Assembly: GCA_024401855.1 (NCBI GenBank)
Contig: JAKSKH010000006.1
Coordinates: 1 to 64,000, forward strand
From: Bacteroidales bacterium
Lineage (GTDB): Bacteria; Bacteroidota; Bacteroidia; Bacteroidales; UBA932
Length of the DNA: 64,000 bases
Direction of reading: 5' to 3'
Under the pieces are notes generated by a model, which was not told where the DNA came from, did no database searches, and was given only the letters and a program-made list of their open reading frames with translations. This document shows, one piece after another, positions 43,412-53,072 of the stretch; within the stretch, counting starts at the first letter, position 1, and each line of letters starts with the position of its first letter. The position numbers were made by a program, and so were the translations under genes.

Positions 43412-43878
43412 TGAACGGGAGGAAGAGAGACTCCCTCGGGTTCAAAAAGAGATGTGTCCCCGTGATGTTTGAGTATGTCACGGACCGCCGAAGATGAAAT
43501 GTGGGCGTATTCCTGTGCAGTAGGAATGATGATGGTCTCGATTTCCGGGGCCAGACGTCTGTTGGCGTCCGCGATAGCCCTTTCATTTTCAAAATCAAGC
43601 ATGTTCCTGACACCCCTGACAATGTGTCTTATCCCCAGTTGGCGGCATATATCAATTGTAAGTCCGTCATATTTAATGATCTCGACACCATCTGTTCCGG
43701 CTGTAGACTGCCGGATGATATCAAGTTTCTGCTCAGTAGTGTAGAAACTCCGTTTGTCCTGATTTATACCTACGGCTACGACAACTCTGTCGAACATGGT
43801 CAGAGCTCTGTTGAGGATATTCAGATGACCTGCCGTAAACGGGTCGAAAGACCCTGGAAACAATGCTACAGTTGCCAA
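43408..43878 (-). CDS. coaD: Pantetheine-phosphate adenylyltransferase
   Basis: The 156-residue enzyme starts with ALFPGSFDPFTAGHLNI, containing the nucleotidyltransferase TxGH motif, and has the family block IVRGVRNMLDFENE and the C-terminal ISSSAVR. It makes dephospho-CoA from phosphopantetheine and ATP, the fourth step of CoA synthesis. Its start lies inside the end of ung (13-bp overlap). Confidence 0.97.
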   Translation of the reverse strand: MATVALFPGSFDPFTAGHLNILNRALTMFDRVVVAVGINQDKRSFYTTEQKLDIIRQSTAGTDGVEIIKYDGLTIDICRQLGIRHIVRGVRNMLDFENERAIADANRRLAPEIETIIIPTAQEYAHISSSAVRDILKHHGDTSLFEPEGVSLPPVQ

Positions 43879-44534
43879 TCTATGGGAGTTTTATTTTGTT
43901 TGACCAATAATTCGTTTGCCTTTGAAAAATGGCGGCACCCGAAAAAAGCCCCCCTTGCAAGAGGAGACGGGTGAGCCGCCTCAAGTATATGATGCCTGTC
44001 CGCATCTATCAGATCCCGCTTTGCCCTGGCGTAGTTTCCCCAAAGCATGAAGACCACACCGTCACATTCATCGGAAATCTTTCTGATTACGGCATCGGTA
44101 AATCTCTGCCAACCGATTCCGCCATGTGATGTAGGCTCCCCCGCCCTGACCGTCAGGACTGCATTGAGGAGCAGGACTCCCTGCCTCGCCCATGCTTCAA
44201 GGTTGGGACGGCCGGACATTCTGATGCCGAGGTCATTCTCAATCTCCTTGAATATGTTCTTGAGGGATGGAGGGGCCGGGACTCCGTCCGGAACGGAAAA
44301 GGACAAGCCCATGGCCTGTCCGTAACCGTGATACGGATCCTGTCCCAGAATCACCACCTTCACATCAGGCAGGGGACAAAGGTCAAAGGCCCGGAAAATC
44401 TGGGGACCGGGAGGATAAACCCTGACCCCGCGAGACTTTTCCTCGTGCAGGAAAGAGGCGAGCTCCGCAAAGTAGGGTTGCGCGAACTCACCCTGCAGAG
44501 CCTCCTTCCACGTATTTTCTATCTTAACTGTCAA
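43866..44534 (-). CDS. ung: Uracil-DNA glycosylase
   Basis: The 222-residue enzyme has the water-activating motif GQDPYHG (Asp 66), the PPSL loop, and the C-terminal HPSPLARG with the catalytic His. It removes uracil from DNA in base excision repair. The start overlaps the lon stop by 4 bases (ATGA), and the end overlaps coaD. Confidence 0.97.
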   Translation of the reverse strand: MTVKIENTWKEALQGEFAQPYFAELASFLHEEKSRGVRVYPPGPQIFRAFDLCPLPDVKVVILGQDPYHGYGQAMGLSFSVPDGVPAPPSLKNIFKEIENDLGIRMSGRPNLEAWARQGVLLLNAVLTVRAGEPTSHGGIGWQRFTDAVIRKISDECDGVVFMLWGNYARAKRDLIDADRHHILEAAHPSPLARGAFFGCRHFSKANELLVKQNKTPIDWQL

Positions 44535-46933
44535 AATATGAAGTTGATAACGTCAAAAATAGTCTGGACATAATGGAAGTTCATACCCTTTATGTAAATT
44601 TCCTTGATATCCTCAACATCCTTGCGGTTATCTTCCGAAATCACTATGGTGCTTACACCGGCACGCTTGGCGGCAAGGATCTTCTCCTTGATTCCACCTA
44701 CGGGCAGGACTCTGCCCCTCAAGGTCATTTCGCCTGTCATGGCGACTCCCTTCCTTATTCCTTTGTTCCTGAGTGCGGACACCATGGAACTTACCATGGT
44801 TATTCCTGCGGACGGACCGTCCTTCGGTGTGGCTCCTTCCGGAACGTGCACGTGAATGTCCTTTGAGGAGAACTGTTTGGAAGTTATATTCGCCATTTCG
44901 GGATGAGCCTTGATGTATTGGTATGCAATCGTTGCCGACTCCTTCATCACATCACCGAGGCTTCCTGTCATCGAAAGCAGGCCCTTTCCATTGGAAACGG
45001 AGCTTTCCACAAAGAGAATCTCACCTCCCATCTGAGTCCAGGCAAGGCCCGTGACCACACCGGGAGCCTCATTTCCCTTCTGCCTGTCATGGAAGGATAT
45101 GGGAAGTCCCAGATAATCCTTGAGATGCTCCGGACCGATGGTGGAAGGATACTCCTCCTCCAGAGCAATCTTCTTCGCAGTCACGCGGGCTATCTTGGCC
45201 ACCTGTTTCTCAAGTCCCCTGACTCCGGATTCATGCGTGTATTCATCGATTATCTTCTTCAGGGCAGGTTTGCTTATCTTGAGAGCCTTCCTGTCTATTC
45301 CGTGATCCTCGAGCTGCTTGGGCACAAGGAACTTCCTTGCTATCTCCATCTTTTCCTCAGCCAGATAACCGGTCACATTGATGACCTCCATCCTGTCCAG
45401 CAGGGCCGGCTGTATGGGAGAGATGCTGTTGGCCGTAGTTATGAAGAGAACATTGCTCAAATCATAATCTATATCGAGATAATTGTCGTGGAAAGTCGTA
45501 TTCTGCTCGGGGTCCAGCGCCTCCAGGAGAGCGGATGACGGATCACCCTTGAAGTCGGACGACAATTTGTCAATTTCATCGAGCACAATCACAGGATTGG
45601 ATGTTCCTGCACGCTGGATTCCGTTGAGGATGCGTCCGGGCAGGGCACCGACATAAGTTTTCCTGTGTCCGCGTATCTCCGCCTCGTCATGCATGCCGCC
45701 AAGGGCAATACGCACGTACTTGCGCCCGAGAGACTTCGCAATTGACTTGCCAAGAGATGTCTTTCCTACGCCCGGAGGCCCGTAAAGGCAGAGAATGGGA
45801 GATTTCATATTTCCCTTCAGTTTCAGCACGGCAAGGTATTCTATTATCCTGTCCTTTACAGTATCCAGGCCGTAATGGTCTTCATCGAGGACCTTCTGGG
45901 CATGCTTCAAGTCGAGATTATCAGTGCTCATCTCTCCCCATGGCAGATCCAGGAGGAACTCCAGATAATTGTACTGCACGCTGTAATCAGGAGATGAAGG
46001 GTTGTATTTCTCAAGTTTCGCAAGCTCCTTTTCAAAAATTTTGGCAACGGACTCCGGCCATTTCTTGCCGGCGGCTTTCTCACGGAACTTGTCAAACTCC
46101 TCCGCATCGTCCATGCCGAGCTCTTCCTGAATGGTACGCAACTGATTGTTGAGATAGTACTCGCGCTGCTGCTGGTCTATCTCACTCTTTACCTTCTGGT
46201 TGATTTCATTCTTGATGTTCATCAGCTCAACCTGGGTGTTGAGAATGGACAGAAGTTTGAGAGCCCTTACCTTGACGTCGTCATATTCAAGGAGTTCCAT
46301 CTTGCTGTCGAAATCCTCCACCTCCACGGTGGTGGCGATGAAATTCACAAGGAAAGTGAAATTGTCAACGGCCTTGATTGCGCCTATAGTCTCCCGCGTT
46401 CCGAGATTCGACGCCCTGAGGATATGAATGGCCTTATCCTTCAGCGACTCTGAAATCGCTTTGATGTCCGTGGTCTTGTCACCTCCCGGAAGCATCTCGG
46501 GAAGATAATGTACACGGGCGGTGATATAAGGTTCAAAGCCAAGAACGGCTTCCAGTTCAAGACGCCTGTAAGCCTGGAGTATGGCGGTTATTGTTCCGTC
46601 AGGCATCTCCAGAGTCTTGATAACCTTGCAGACGGTCCCATAGTGGCAGAGGTCCTCCTGCTGAGGTTCCTCAACCATCACATCCAACTGAGGGACAGCG
46701 CCGATGCAGAAACCTACGGTCTCGGCATCATGTATGAGTTTCTTGGATTTCTCCCTGCCGATCGTTATAGGATAAACCGTCCCGGGGAATATCACGGCAT
46801 TCCTGAGGGCCAGCACAGGCAGCACATCCGGAAGTTCGGATTCGTCAATCTTCATATTCGGGTCACCCTGCACTACGGGGATGATGCTCACCTCCGATCC
46901 GAATGGGAATGTAAATTCTTTATCTTGTCTCAT
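44531..46933 (-). CDS. lon: ATP-dependent protease Lon
   Basis: The 800-residue protein has the N-terminal LON domain ([14 protein letters not shown]), a coiled middle region, the AAA module with Walker [14 protein letters not shown], and the protease domain with the catalytic Ser in PKDGPSAG and Lys further on ([14 protein letters not shown]). It degrades damaged and regulatory proteins in the cytoplasm. The ATG at 46933 gives the usual length. It heads a seven-gene minus-strand run. No clear TAnnTTTG box is seen in the 151-bp divergent gap before HU on the minus side. Confidence 0.98.
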   Translation of the reverse strand: MRQDKEFTFPFGSEVSIIPVVQGDPNMKIDESELPDVLPVLALRNAVIFPGTVYPITIGREKSKKLIHDAETVGFCIGAVPQLDVMVEEPQQEDLCHYGTVCKVIKTLEMPDGTITAILQAYRRLELEAVLGFEPYITARVHYLPEMLPGGDKTTDIKAISESLKDKAIHILRASNLGTRETIGAIKAVDNFTFLVNFIATTVEVEDFDSKMELLEYDDVKVRALKLLSILNTQVELMNIKNEINQKVKSEIDQQQREYYLNNQLRTIQEELGMDDAEEFDKFREKAAGKKWPESVAKIFEKELAKLEKYNPSSPDYSVQYNYLEFLLDLPWGEMSTDNLDLKHAQKVLDEDHYGLDTVKDRIIEYLAVLKLKGNMKSPILCLYGPPGVGKTSLGKSIAKSLGRKYVRIALGGMHDEAEIRGHRKTYVGALPGRILNGIQRAGTSNPVIVLDEIDKLSSDFKGDPSSALLEALDPEQNTTFHDNYLDIDYDLSNVLFITTANSISPIQPALLDRMEVINVTGYLAEEKMEIARKFLVPKQLEDHGIDRKALKISKPALKKIIDEYTHESGVRGLEKQVAKIARVTAKKIALEEEYPSTIGPEHLKDYLGLPISFHDRQKGNEAPGVVTGLAWTQMGGEILFVESSVSNGKGLLSMTGSLGDVMKESATIAYQYIKAHPEMANITSKQFSSKDIHVHVPEGATPKDGPSAGITMVSSMVSALRNKGIRKGVAMTGEMTLRGRVLPVGGIKEKILAAKRAGVSTIVISEDNRKDVEDIKEIYIKGMNFHYVQTIFDVINFIF

Positions 46934-47019
46934 GTGTCAAAATGTCAGTATAAGGCATATAATTTTATCGTCGCTAATATAGACAATCTCCGTGCCACTG
47001 CCAAAATCTCCAAAATGAT

Positions 47020-47050
47020 TTTGAATAATAAAAAAATAAGTCTATTTTTG
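47020..47050 (+). promoter_or_regulatory. Full -33/-7 promoter of the HU gene
   Basis: TTTG at 47020-47023 and TATTTTTG at 47043-47050 are separated by 19 bp, matching the Bacteroidetes sigma factor consensus. The transcript should begin near 47057, about 28 nt before the ATG. Confidence 0.75.
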
Positions 47051-47084
47051 CACACCATTACAGAATACTAAATATTTAAGAATT

Positions 47085-47363
47085 ATGACTAAAGCTGAGA
47101 TTGTAAATGAAGTTGCAAAAGCGACTGGTATTGAGAAGGTGACTGTTCAGTCAGTTCTTGAATCATCCATTGAGAGCATCAAGAATTCAATGATTAAAGG
47201 CAAGCCTGTATATCTTCGCGGGTTCGGCAGTTTCATTATCAAGCATCGCGCACAGAAAGCCGCACGCAATATAACAAAGAAGACTACCATCACAATACCG
47301 GCACACGATATTCCCGCATTCAAACCGGCCAAGTCTTTTGTTGAGTCAGTCAAAACTAAATAA
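47085..47363 (+). CDS. HU-family DNA-binding protein
   Basis: This 92-residue protein follows the HU pattern: MTKAEIVNEVAKATGI at the start, then VYLRGFGSFIIKHRAQKAARN, where the beta-arm region begins, and KPAKSFVESVK at the end. It compacts and bends DNA. It has the clearest promoter of the window and is followed 12 bp later by a 29-codon gene that is probably co-transcribed. Confidence 0.96.
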   Translation: MTKAEIVNEVAKATGIEKVTVQSVLESSIESIKNSMIKGKPVYLRGFGSFIIKHRAQKAARNITKKTTITIPAHDIPAFKPAKSFVESVKTK

Positions 47364-47375
47364 TCACCAACATAT

Positions 47376-47465
47376 ATGCCCAACGGAAAAAAGCATAAGA
47401 GACATAAGATGTCTACGCACAAACGCAAGAAACGTCTTCGTTTGAACAGACATAAGAAGAAGTAG
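47376..47465 (+). CDS. 29-residue basic mini-protein (AURKAIP1/COX24-type)
   Basis: This frame of 29 codons encodes MPNGKKHKRHKMSTHKRKKR followed by LRLNRHKKK, almost all Lys, Arg and His. It matches the tiny conserved Bacteroidetes proteins annotated with the AURKAIP1/COX24 (mS38-like) domain, which in mitochondria is part of the ribosome. It is therefore a probable ribosome-associated peptide. It lies 12 bp after HU and is followed by an intrinsic terminator. Automated gene callers often miss it because of length. Confidence 0.85.
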   Translation: MPNGKKHKRHKMSTHKRKKRLRLNRHKKK

Positions 47466-47469
47466 TCGC

Positions 47470-47502
47470 AAAAGGCCTGACGGGAGATCCGGCGGGCCTT
47501 TT
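47470..47502 (+). terminator. Terminator after the HU/mini-protein operon
   Basis: AAAAGGCC (47470-47477) pairs with GGCCTTTT (47495-47502) around a GC-rich inner loop, followed by GTTATT. It ends 19 bp before the RNase G start. Confidence 0.75.
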
Positions 47503-47521
47503 GTTATTCATCAGGCAGTCA

Positions 47522-49084
47522 ATGGAAACTGAAAACAAAGAAAAGAATCTTGTAGTCGAAGTCTCCCCTTCCGAGATCCGCATCGCCCTGACAGAAAACA
47601 GGCGTCTGATTGAACTGGACAGGGAATCGACTCAAGAGCACAATTTCACCGTAGGGGATGTCCTGCTCGGAAGAGTCAAGAAGATCCTCCCTGCGCTGAA
47701 TGCGGCCTTTGTTGACATCGGCGACTCAAAAGAAGCTTTCATTCATTATCTGGACCTCGGTCTCCACTTCGATGCGTTCGATTCTTTCGTAAGGGAAACG
47801 AATCCGAACAAAAACCCCGGCAACCTGTTTTCTAGCATAAAAATGGGACCTGTCCTGGGCAAGGAAGGGAGAATAGAAGATTATCTGAAAACAGGTCAGA
47901 TGATAATGGTGCAGATAATCAAAGAGCCGATTTCGACAAAAGGATCCAGACTTACGGCAGAAATTTCATTGGCAGGACGCAACATTGTACTGCTGCCTTT
48001 CGCAGACAAGGTAAGTGTTTCACAGAAAATCTCATCAAAAGAAGAGAAAAAGAGACTGGAGACCCTTGTCAAAAGCATTCTTCCGGCCAATTACGGAGCA
48101 ATTATCCGCACAGCGGCCGAGGGAAAGACAGCATCCATCCTTGTATCGGAGGTAAAATCTCTGATACAGAAATGGGAGAGTTCCTTCAAACTCATCTCAA
48201 AAAGCAAGGGAGTTCAGCTTCTCTTCACAGAAAGTTCCATCACCACGACCGTTCTGAGGGACCTGTTGAACGATTCTTTCTCCAACATTTACGTCAACGA
48301 CGAGAAGACTTGTGAAGACATACGGAACTATGTTTCCACAATTTCGCCGGAACAGGAGAAAATCGTCAGGTTGTACGACGGCCACGAGCCTATCTTCGAC
48401 CATTTTGAAATCACCCGCCAGATCAAGAGTTCCTTCGGGAAAGTGGTGCCCATCAAACAGGGAGCCTATCTGGTGATAGAAACCACTGAAGCGTTGAACG
48501 TCATTGACGTCAACAGCGGAATCAGGGCGAAGACAAATGATCAGGAGGAAAACACCTTTGAGGTGAACAAAATGGCCGCTGAAGAGATAGCGCGCCAGCT
48601 CAGGCTCAGGGATATGGGCGGCATAGTCATTGTCGATTTCATCGACATGGACAGCACCGAACACCGGAACGACCTATACAAATACATGATAGGTCTGATG
48701 GAAACCGACAGGGCCAAGCACAATGTCCTTCCCCTTACCAAGTTCGGTCTTATGCAGATCACAAGGCAGAGGATACGGCCCGTAACGCAGATTAACACCA
48801 CGGAGAAATGCCCTGTCTGTCACGGGACAGGCAAGATTTCATCCACTTTGGTGATAGATGAGGAGATTGAAAGGAAAATCGCCTATCAGGCAAATGAAAA
48901 AGGTGAGAAGAAACTGACCATCATGGTCAGCCCAATTCTGGGGGCTTATCTCTCACGGGGTTTCAATTCCTTCCTCCGGAAATGGAAGAAAAAGTACAAA
49001 TGCAAGCTTGAGCTGGTGGAATCATCAGAATTCAGCATCCTGCAGAATGAGATTTACAATCAAAAAGGTGAGGTTCTCGAATAA
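47522..49084 (+). CDS. rng: Ribonuclease E/G family protein
   Basis: From the ATG at 47522 the protein has 520 residues: an S1 domain (about 40-135, with VGDVLLGRVKKILPALNAAF), an RNase H-like part, the catalytic acidic block (NVIDVNSG and GIVIVDFIDM), and the zinc-link cysteines in CPVCHGTGK. Without the long C-terminal scaffold of RNase E, it matches RNase G. It trims rRNA ends and degrades mRNA. A frame extending 7 codons upstream was rejected as it would run into the preceding terminator. Confidence 0.95.
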   Translation: METENKEKNLVVEVSPSEIRIALTENRRLIELDRESTQEHNFTVGDVLLGRVKKILPALNAAFVDIGDSKEAFIHYLDLGLHFDAFDSFVRETNPNKNPGNLFSSIKMGPVLGKEGRIEDYLKTGQMIMVQIIKEPISTKGSRLTAEISLAGRNIVLLPFADKVSVSQKISSKEEKKRLETLVKSILPANYGAIIRTAAEGKTASILVSEVKSLIQKWESSFKLISKSKGVQLLFTESSITTTVLRDLLNDSFSNIYVNDEKTCEDIRNYVSTISPEQEKIVRLYDGHEPIFDHFEITRQIKSSFGKVVPIKQGAYLVIETTEALNVIDVNSGIRAKTNDQEENTFEVNKMAAEEIARQLRLRDMGGIVIVDFIDMDSTEHRNDLYKYMIGLMETDRAKHNVLPLTKFGLMQITRQRIRPVTQINTTEKCPVCHGTGKISSTLVIDEEIERKIAYQANEKGEKKLTIMVSPILGAYLSRGFNSFLRKWKKKYKCKLELVESSEFSILQNEIYNQKGEVLE

Positions 49085-49099
49085 CGGGAACCTCATTTT
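49062..49099. terminator. Bidirectional terminator between rng and lnt
   Basis: GAGGTTC (49070-49076) pairs with GAACCTC (49088-49094). An A run at 49062-49066 and a T run at 49096-49100 flank it, so it serves both strands. It overlaps the stop codons of rng (49082-49084) and lnt (49093-49095). Confidence 0.7.
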
Positions 49100-50673
49100 T
49101 CAACTGTGAAAAATCTCACGAGTGAAAGAAGGACGAGCAGAACGGAAAGCAATGTGCATATTCTTCCCGCAATGTCTCCGTAGCGCACGAAGAAGGTCTT
49201 GAAAGTATTGCGGTTCAGTGTTCCGGCCAGAGAAGTTCTGGTCCACCATCCGGTGGAGGACAGCACATCCCCCTTCTGGTCTATTACAGCAGACAATCCG
49301 GTATTCCCACACCGCGCGATATCCCGTCGCAACTCGATGGCCCGCAGGCGGGAATAGTTGAAATGCTGTCTGTATCCCGGCGTATCTCCCCACCATGCAT
49401 CATTAGTTATTACAGTAAGGAATTCCGCTCCTTTTTTCACATATTCCGTACAATATTCACCATATACAGATTCATAGCAGATGGCGCATCCGAAAGGAAT
49501 GCCGTTGAAATGCAGCGCTGAGACCTCCTCCTGCGGCACATCCCTTCCCATAAGCCCGTTCACACCCATCTTTTTACTCAGCCAGTTGTCAAAGGGAACA
49601 AAAACTTTCGGGAATGGTGTGAGTTCAACTCCGACGACAAGTTTGCCCTTATGGCAGATCTCCGGTTCAGAACCGGATCCAAGGAGCAGAGCGCTGTTAC
49701 GGCTTTCGATCCATCCTTCATTACCATAAGGGCGGGCAAGGATGGAAGGTGCCGAATGTGTCGGATAGAACTTATATGTACTTGCTCCAAGAAGGACGGA
49801 GGAGTTTTTCCTGTCGGAAATAAAACCGTTCAGAGTACGTACGGTCAGGGAACCCTCCACATCGTTGAGAAACACATCACCGGTGAATGTTTCCGGGGCT
49901 ATATACAGCATTCCGGACGAATCGTCGGCCTCAGAAAAAAGTTCCAGAAGAACATTGTTCTGTTCCTGCCGGCTCATGGAGGAGAATTTTTCGTAAGGGT
50001 CAAAATTCGGCTGTGCAATGAGTACATCCACAGTGCCCTCGGACTTCTCCACGTAACGGGAATATATGTTAAGGGAGATGACGGGAGGTACAATCAAAAG
50101 AACAAGCGCCAGGGCAATCCCCGGATATGATATTGAATTCCGCCAGGAACGCAGGATACCGAAAACAGCGATATTTGAAGCCCATATCCATAACGAACCG
50201 CCCAGGGTTCCGGTATATTCGTACCACTGGACCAGTTTCACGGTTCCTGCAAATGCATTGCCAAGAACAAGCCACGGCCATGATATCTGAGCGTTGAAAT
50301 ACAGCTTCTCCCAGGTCACCCACAATGTGACCAGGAGAATATACGGCAGACAACCATGAAGATACTTCCTGCTCCAACGGAAAACTCCAAATACCAGAGA
50401 CATCTGCAGGGCATTTGCAAGAACGGCAAAGACACCGCCTCCAAGCGTAGCGTTTGATACCCAGAAAGTCGCAAAGGCATTCCAAAGAACGAATCCGCAA
50501 TATTGATAGATCCAGAAATGCCCCACATGCTTTTCCTCAGCAAAGGAATCAGCCATCAGAAGAGGGACGAAGGCGAACAATGCCGCCCAACCGCATCCGG
50601 GCACAAGCCACGGGATGCTCATCAGGACTGCAAAAAGCAGAACAAGAAAGGAAACTGTAAATGTATTCTTCAT
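49093..50673 (-). CDS. lnt: Apolipoprotein N-acyltransferase
   Basis: The 526-residue protein has about seven N-terminal membrane segments and a nitrilase-fold domain with the Glu-Lys-Cys triad: Glu in YIAPETFTG, Lys in GKLVVGVELTPF, Cys in AICYESVYG. It adds the third acyl chain to lipoproteins in the inner membrane. This fits a genome with many lipoproteins. It is the last gene of the nine-gene run and overlaps the previous gene by 4 bases. Confidence 0.93.
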   Translation of the reverse strand: MKNTFTVSFLVLLFAVLMSIPWLVPGCGWAALFAFVPLLMADSFAEEKHVGHFWIYQYCGFVLWNAFATFWVSNATLGGGVFAVLANALQMSLVFGVFRWSRKYLHGCLPYILLVTLWVTWEKLYFNAQISWPWLVLGNAFAGTVKLVQWYEYTGTLGGSLWIWASNIAVFGILRSWRNSISYPGIALALVLLIVPPVISLNIYSRYVEKSEGTVDVLIAQPNFDPYEKFSSMSRQEQNNVLLELFSEADDSSGMLYIAPETFTGDVFLNDVEGSLTVRTLNGFISDRKNSSVLLGASTYKFYPTHSAPSILARPYGNEGWIESRNSALLLGSGSEPEICHKGKLVVGVELTPFPKVFVPFDNWLSKKMGVNGLMGRDVPQEEVSALHFNGIPFGCAICYESVYGEYCTEYVKKGAEFLTVITNDAWWGDTPGYRQHFNYSRLRAIELRRDIARCGNTGLSAVIDQKGDVLSSTGWWTRTSLAGTLNRNTFKTFFVRYGDIAGRICTLLSVLLVLLSLVRFFTVEK

Positions 50674-51683
50674 TCCTCAGGCATCTGGCAGCAATATTTC
50701 CTCCACTTGTCAAGCAGCATGGTCATATCTGAGGGAATCTCGGAATCAAACTGTTTCCATTCTCCTGTGACAGGATGGATGAAACCAAGCGTCCTGGCAT
50801 GCAGAGCCTGACGGGGACAGATTTCAAAGCAATTGCTGATGAACTGTTTATATTTTGAATAGATCGTTCCCTTGCGTATCTCGCTCCCTCCATACCTGGA
50901 ATCATTGAAGATGGGATGCCCTATGCTGCTCATATGCACCCTGATCTGGTGTGTACGTCCTGTTTCAAGTCTGCATTCCACCAGTGTCACAAAACCGAAA
51001 CGCTCAAGAACCCTGTAATGTGTTACAGCACGCTTGCCCTCGTCTTCGCCACAGACTTTATAGCGGAGGCGGTCATTGGGGTCCCGGCCGATGTTCCCCT
51101 CGACAGTGCCTTCATCATCCTTGATATCCCCCCAGACTATGGCAACGTAACGCCTGTCGATACTGTGCACGAAAAACTGCCTTGCAAGGTTAAGCTGGGC
51201 CGCCTCGTTCTTGGCTACAGCAAGAAGGCCGCTCGTATCCTTGTCTATCCTGTGCACAAGAATTCCCATTCTCTCATCTTCGGCATCCGGCCCCTGGCTG
51301 ATCCCCAGATAATGAGACAGGGCATTTATAAGAGTACCTTCGTAATTGCCGTGTCCGGGATGTACAACCATTCCGGCAGGCTTGTTCACAATAAGGACGT
51401 CAGCATCCTCATAAACAATGTTCAGCGGGATATCCTGCGGTATAATCTCACATCCACGCCTCTGATAGGGCATCACAAACTTGATGACATCACCGGGACG
51501 GACTATGTAGTTTGCTCTCGCAAGGCTGTCGTTAACATAGACATACCCTTCTTTCAGGGCATTCTGCACCTTGCTGCGCGAAGTATCCTCCATGTGGGTG
51601 GACATATATTTGTCCAGACGCATCGGGGCCTGCCCCTCATCCACATTCAGGCGGAAATGTTCAAAAAGTTCGTTTGGCATCAT
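50670..51683 (-). CDS. RluA-family pseudouridine synthase (RluD-like)
   Basis: The 337-residue protein has an N-terminal S4 domain (MRLDKYMSTHMEDTSRSKVQ is the pattern, residues 21-40) and a catalytic domain with HRIDKDTSG (Asp 147) and the RLETGRTHQIRVHM block. It isomerises uridines in 23S rRNA, as RluD does in helix 69. Its start overlaps the PASTA gene by 23 bp, and its end overlaps lnt. Confidence 0.93.
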   Translation of the reverse strand: MMPNELFEHFRLNVDEGQAPMRLDKYMSTHMEDTSRSKVQNALKEGYVYVNDSLARANYIVRPGDVIKFVMPYQRRGCEIIPQDIPLNIVYEDADVLIVNKPAGMVVHPGHGNYEGTLINALSHYLGISQGPDAEDERMGILVHRIDKDTSGLLAVAKNEAAQLNLARQFFVHSIDRRYVAIVWGDIKDDEGTVEGNIGRDPNDRLRYKVCGEDEGKRAVTHYRVLERFGFVTLVECRLETGRTHQIRVHMSSIGHPIFNDSRYGGSEIRKGTIYSKYKQFISNCFEICPRQALHARTLGFIHPVTGEWKQFDSEIPSDMTMLLDKWRKYCCQMPEE

Positions 51684-52446
51684 CCACTGTCAGGGAAAGA
51701 GAGACTTCCGAACCCATTTCCACGTATTCGGAATCACTCGTTGGAAATTGTGAATATACAAAAGCGTTCAAAGAATCCGCATAAGTCTTCACAGTCGAGT
51801 CAAAACGCACATTCCCGACATTAAGTGAATTGTCCTGAAGAAGGTCAACGGCCCTCTGATATGTTCTTCCCAGAACTTCAGGGACAGGTGTCATACCCTC
51901 CTCCGCATTCTTTCCAACAACCAGGTCTATCGCCACTCCGCTCCCTATCATTGTACCGGCCTTTATGGGAGAACCGTTGTAGTTCTGATGGAGAACGACA
52001 TTGGTTGCTATATCGGGCACATATTCTATTTTTCTCAATTTAAGTCCGTTACGGATCAATTGAGCACGTGCCTGTCTCAAAGAGAAACCAACCAGGTTGG
52101 GCATCTTGACGTGCTGCTCCAGTACGGTATTCCTGGTTATCTCAATCTTTCGGCCTTCCTTGACATGGCTGCCGGGCTTGGGAGACTGGTCATATACAAC
52201 GCCCCTTTTCAAGCTTCTGATGTACACTGAATCCTTGACATACAGTTCAAGACCTGAAGCGGACGCCACCTTCTGCGCTTCCCACAAAGACATATTTGAA
52301 AAGTCCGGGACAGTGATTTCCTTGCCATGCCTCGTTATCGCAGACAGAAGCGCGCTCACCACAATTACCAGTACAAGCACGAACAAGGCCGCCAGAACAA
52401 CATTCTTTGCCAGCCATTTCCAGAAATCAACGGAACCTTCTTTCAT
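51661..52446 (-). CDS. PASTA-domain membrane protein
   Basis: This 261-residue protein has one N-terminal membrane helix (VVLAALFVLVLVIVVSALLS) and three PASTA units: VPDFSNMSLWEAQKVASASG, MPNLVGFSLRQARAQLIRNG, and VPEVLGRTYQRAVDLLQDNS. PASTA units bind cell-wall fragments in Gram-positive kinases and penicillin-binding proteins; here there is no kinase or transpeptidase domain. A peptidoglycan-sensing or scaffolding role in the periplasm is inferred. It overlaps both neighbours. Confidence 0.88.
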   Translation of the reverse strand: MKEGSVDFWKWLAKNVVLAALFVLVLVIVVSALLSAITRHGKEITVPDFSNMSLWEAQKVASASGLELYVKDSVYIRSLKRGVVYDQSPKPGSHVKEGRKIEITRNTVLEQHVKMPNLVGFSLRQARAQLIRNGLKLRKIEYVPDIATNVVLHQNYNGSPIKAGTMIGSGVAIDLVVGKNAEEGMTPVPEVLGRTYQRAVDLLQDNSLNVGNVRFDSTVKTYADSLNAFVYSQFPTSDSEYVEMGSEVSLSLTVDDAKRTF

Positions 52447-53060
52447 AAAACAATCATCAAACCTTTGAACAAAAGAACAATACCAAAGACAAGCATGACT
52501 CCACCTCCGATCCTGGATATCTTGAGAAGAAGAGAATCACTTATCTTCAGAAAGTGAGTAAGTGCAAAGGTAACAAACATCCAGTATAAAAACTCACCGG
52601 CAGCTATGAAAATGAGAATAAGCCATACCGGAGATATCAGAGATCCCGAGTCAATCTTGCATAAGGCAAGCATTGCAAGCATGAATGCGAATGCACTTGG
52701 ATTAGAGAATGCACAGCCCATGGTCTGAAGCGCATTTGACCACCAGCTGTTCCCGGTTTCTCCAGGAGTCTTTACAATCTCTTTCTTCTTAACCATAGAC
52801 AGGCCTACAATGAATACCAGAGCTCCTCCGGCAATCATAATCAGAGCTTCGTGGGCCGATATGAAACTGCGTACCACAGAAAGGGCCAGAATTCCGCAGG
52901 CGGCATAAATATTGTCCGCCACCATGGAACCTAGGCCGGCATACATGCCGTCTCTCCTGCCGTGACACAATGTTTTCTGTATGACAAGCAACAGCACCGG
53001 ACCTACCGGCGCTGCCACAACTATACCTATGAATAAAGCTTTAAGTAATTCAAATACCAT
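52443..53060 (-). CDS. LysE-family exporter
   Basis: With the ATG at 53060 the protein has 205 residues and six membrane segments with the LysE opening FIGIVVAAPVGPVLLLVIQ. Members export amino acids such as lysine, threonine or homoserine lactone-like compounds; the substrate here is open. A TTG at 53069 is an alternative start. It follows the outer-membrane barrel gene within about 12 bp and overlaps the PASTA gene. Confidence 0.87.
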   Translation of the reverse strand: MVFELLKALFIGIVVAAPVGPVLLLVIQKTLCHGRRDGMYAGLGSMVADNIYAACGILALSVVRSFISAHEALIMIAGGALVFIVGLSMVKKKEIVKTPGETGNSWWSNALQTMGCAFSNPSAFAFMLAMLALCKIDSGSLISPVWLILIFIAAGEFLYWMFVTFALTHFLKISDSLLLKISRIGGGVMLVFGIVLLFKGLMIVL

Positions 53061-53072
53061 AACATTCAATTA

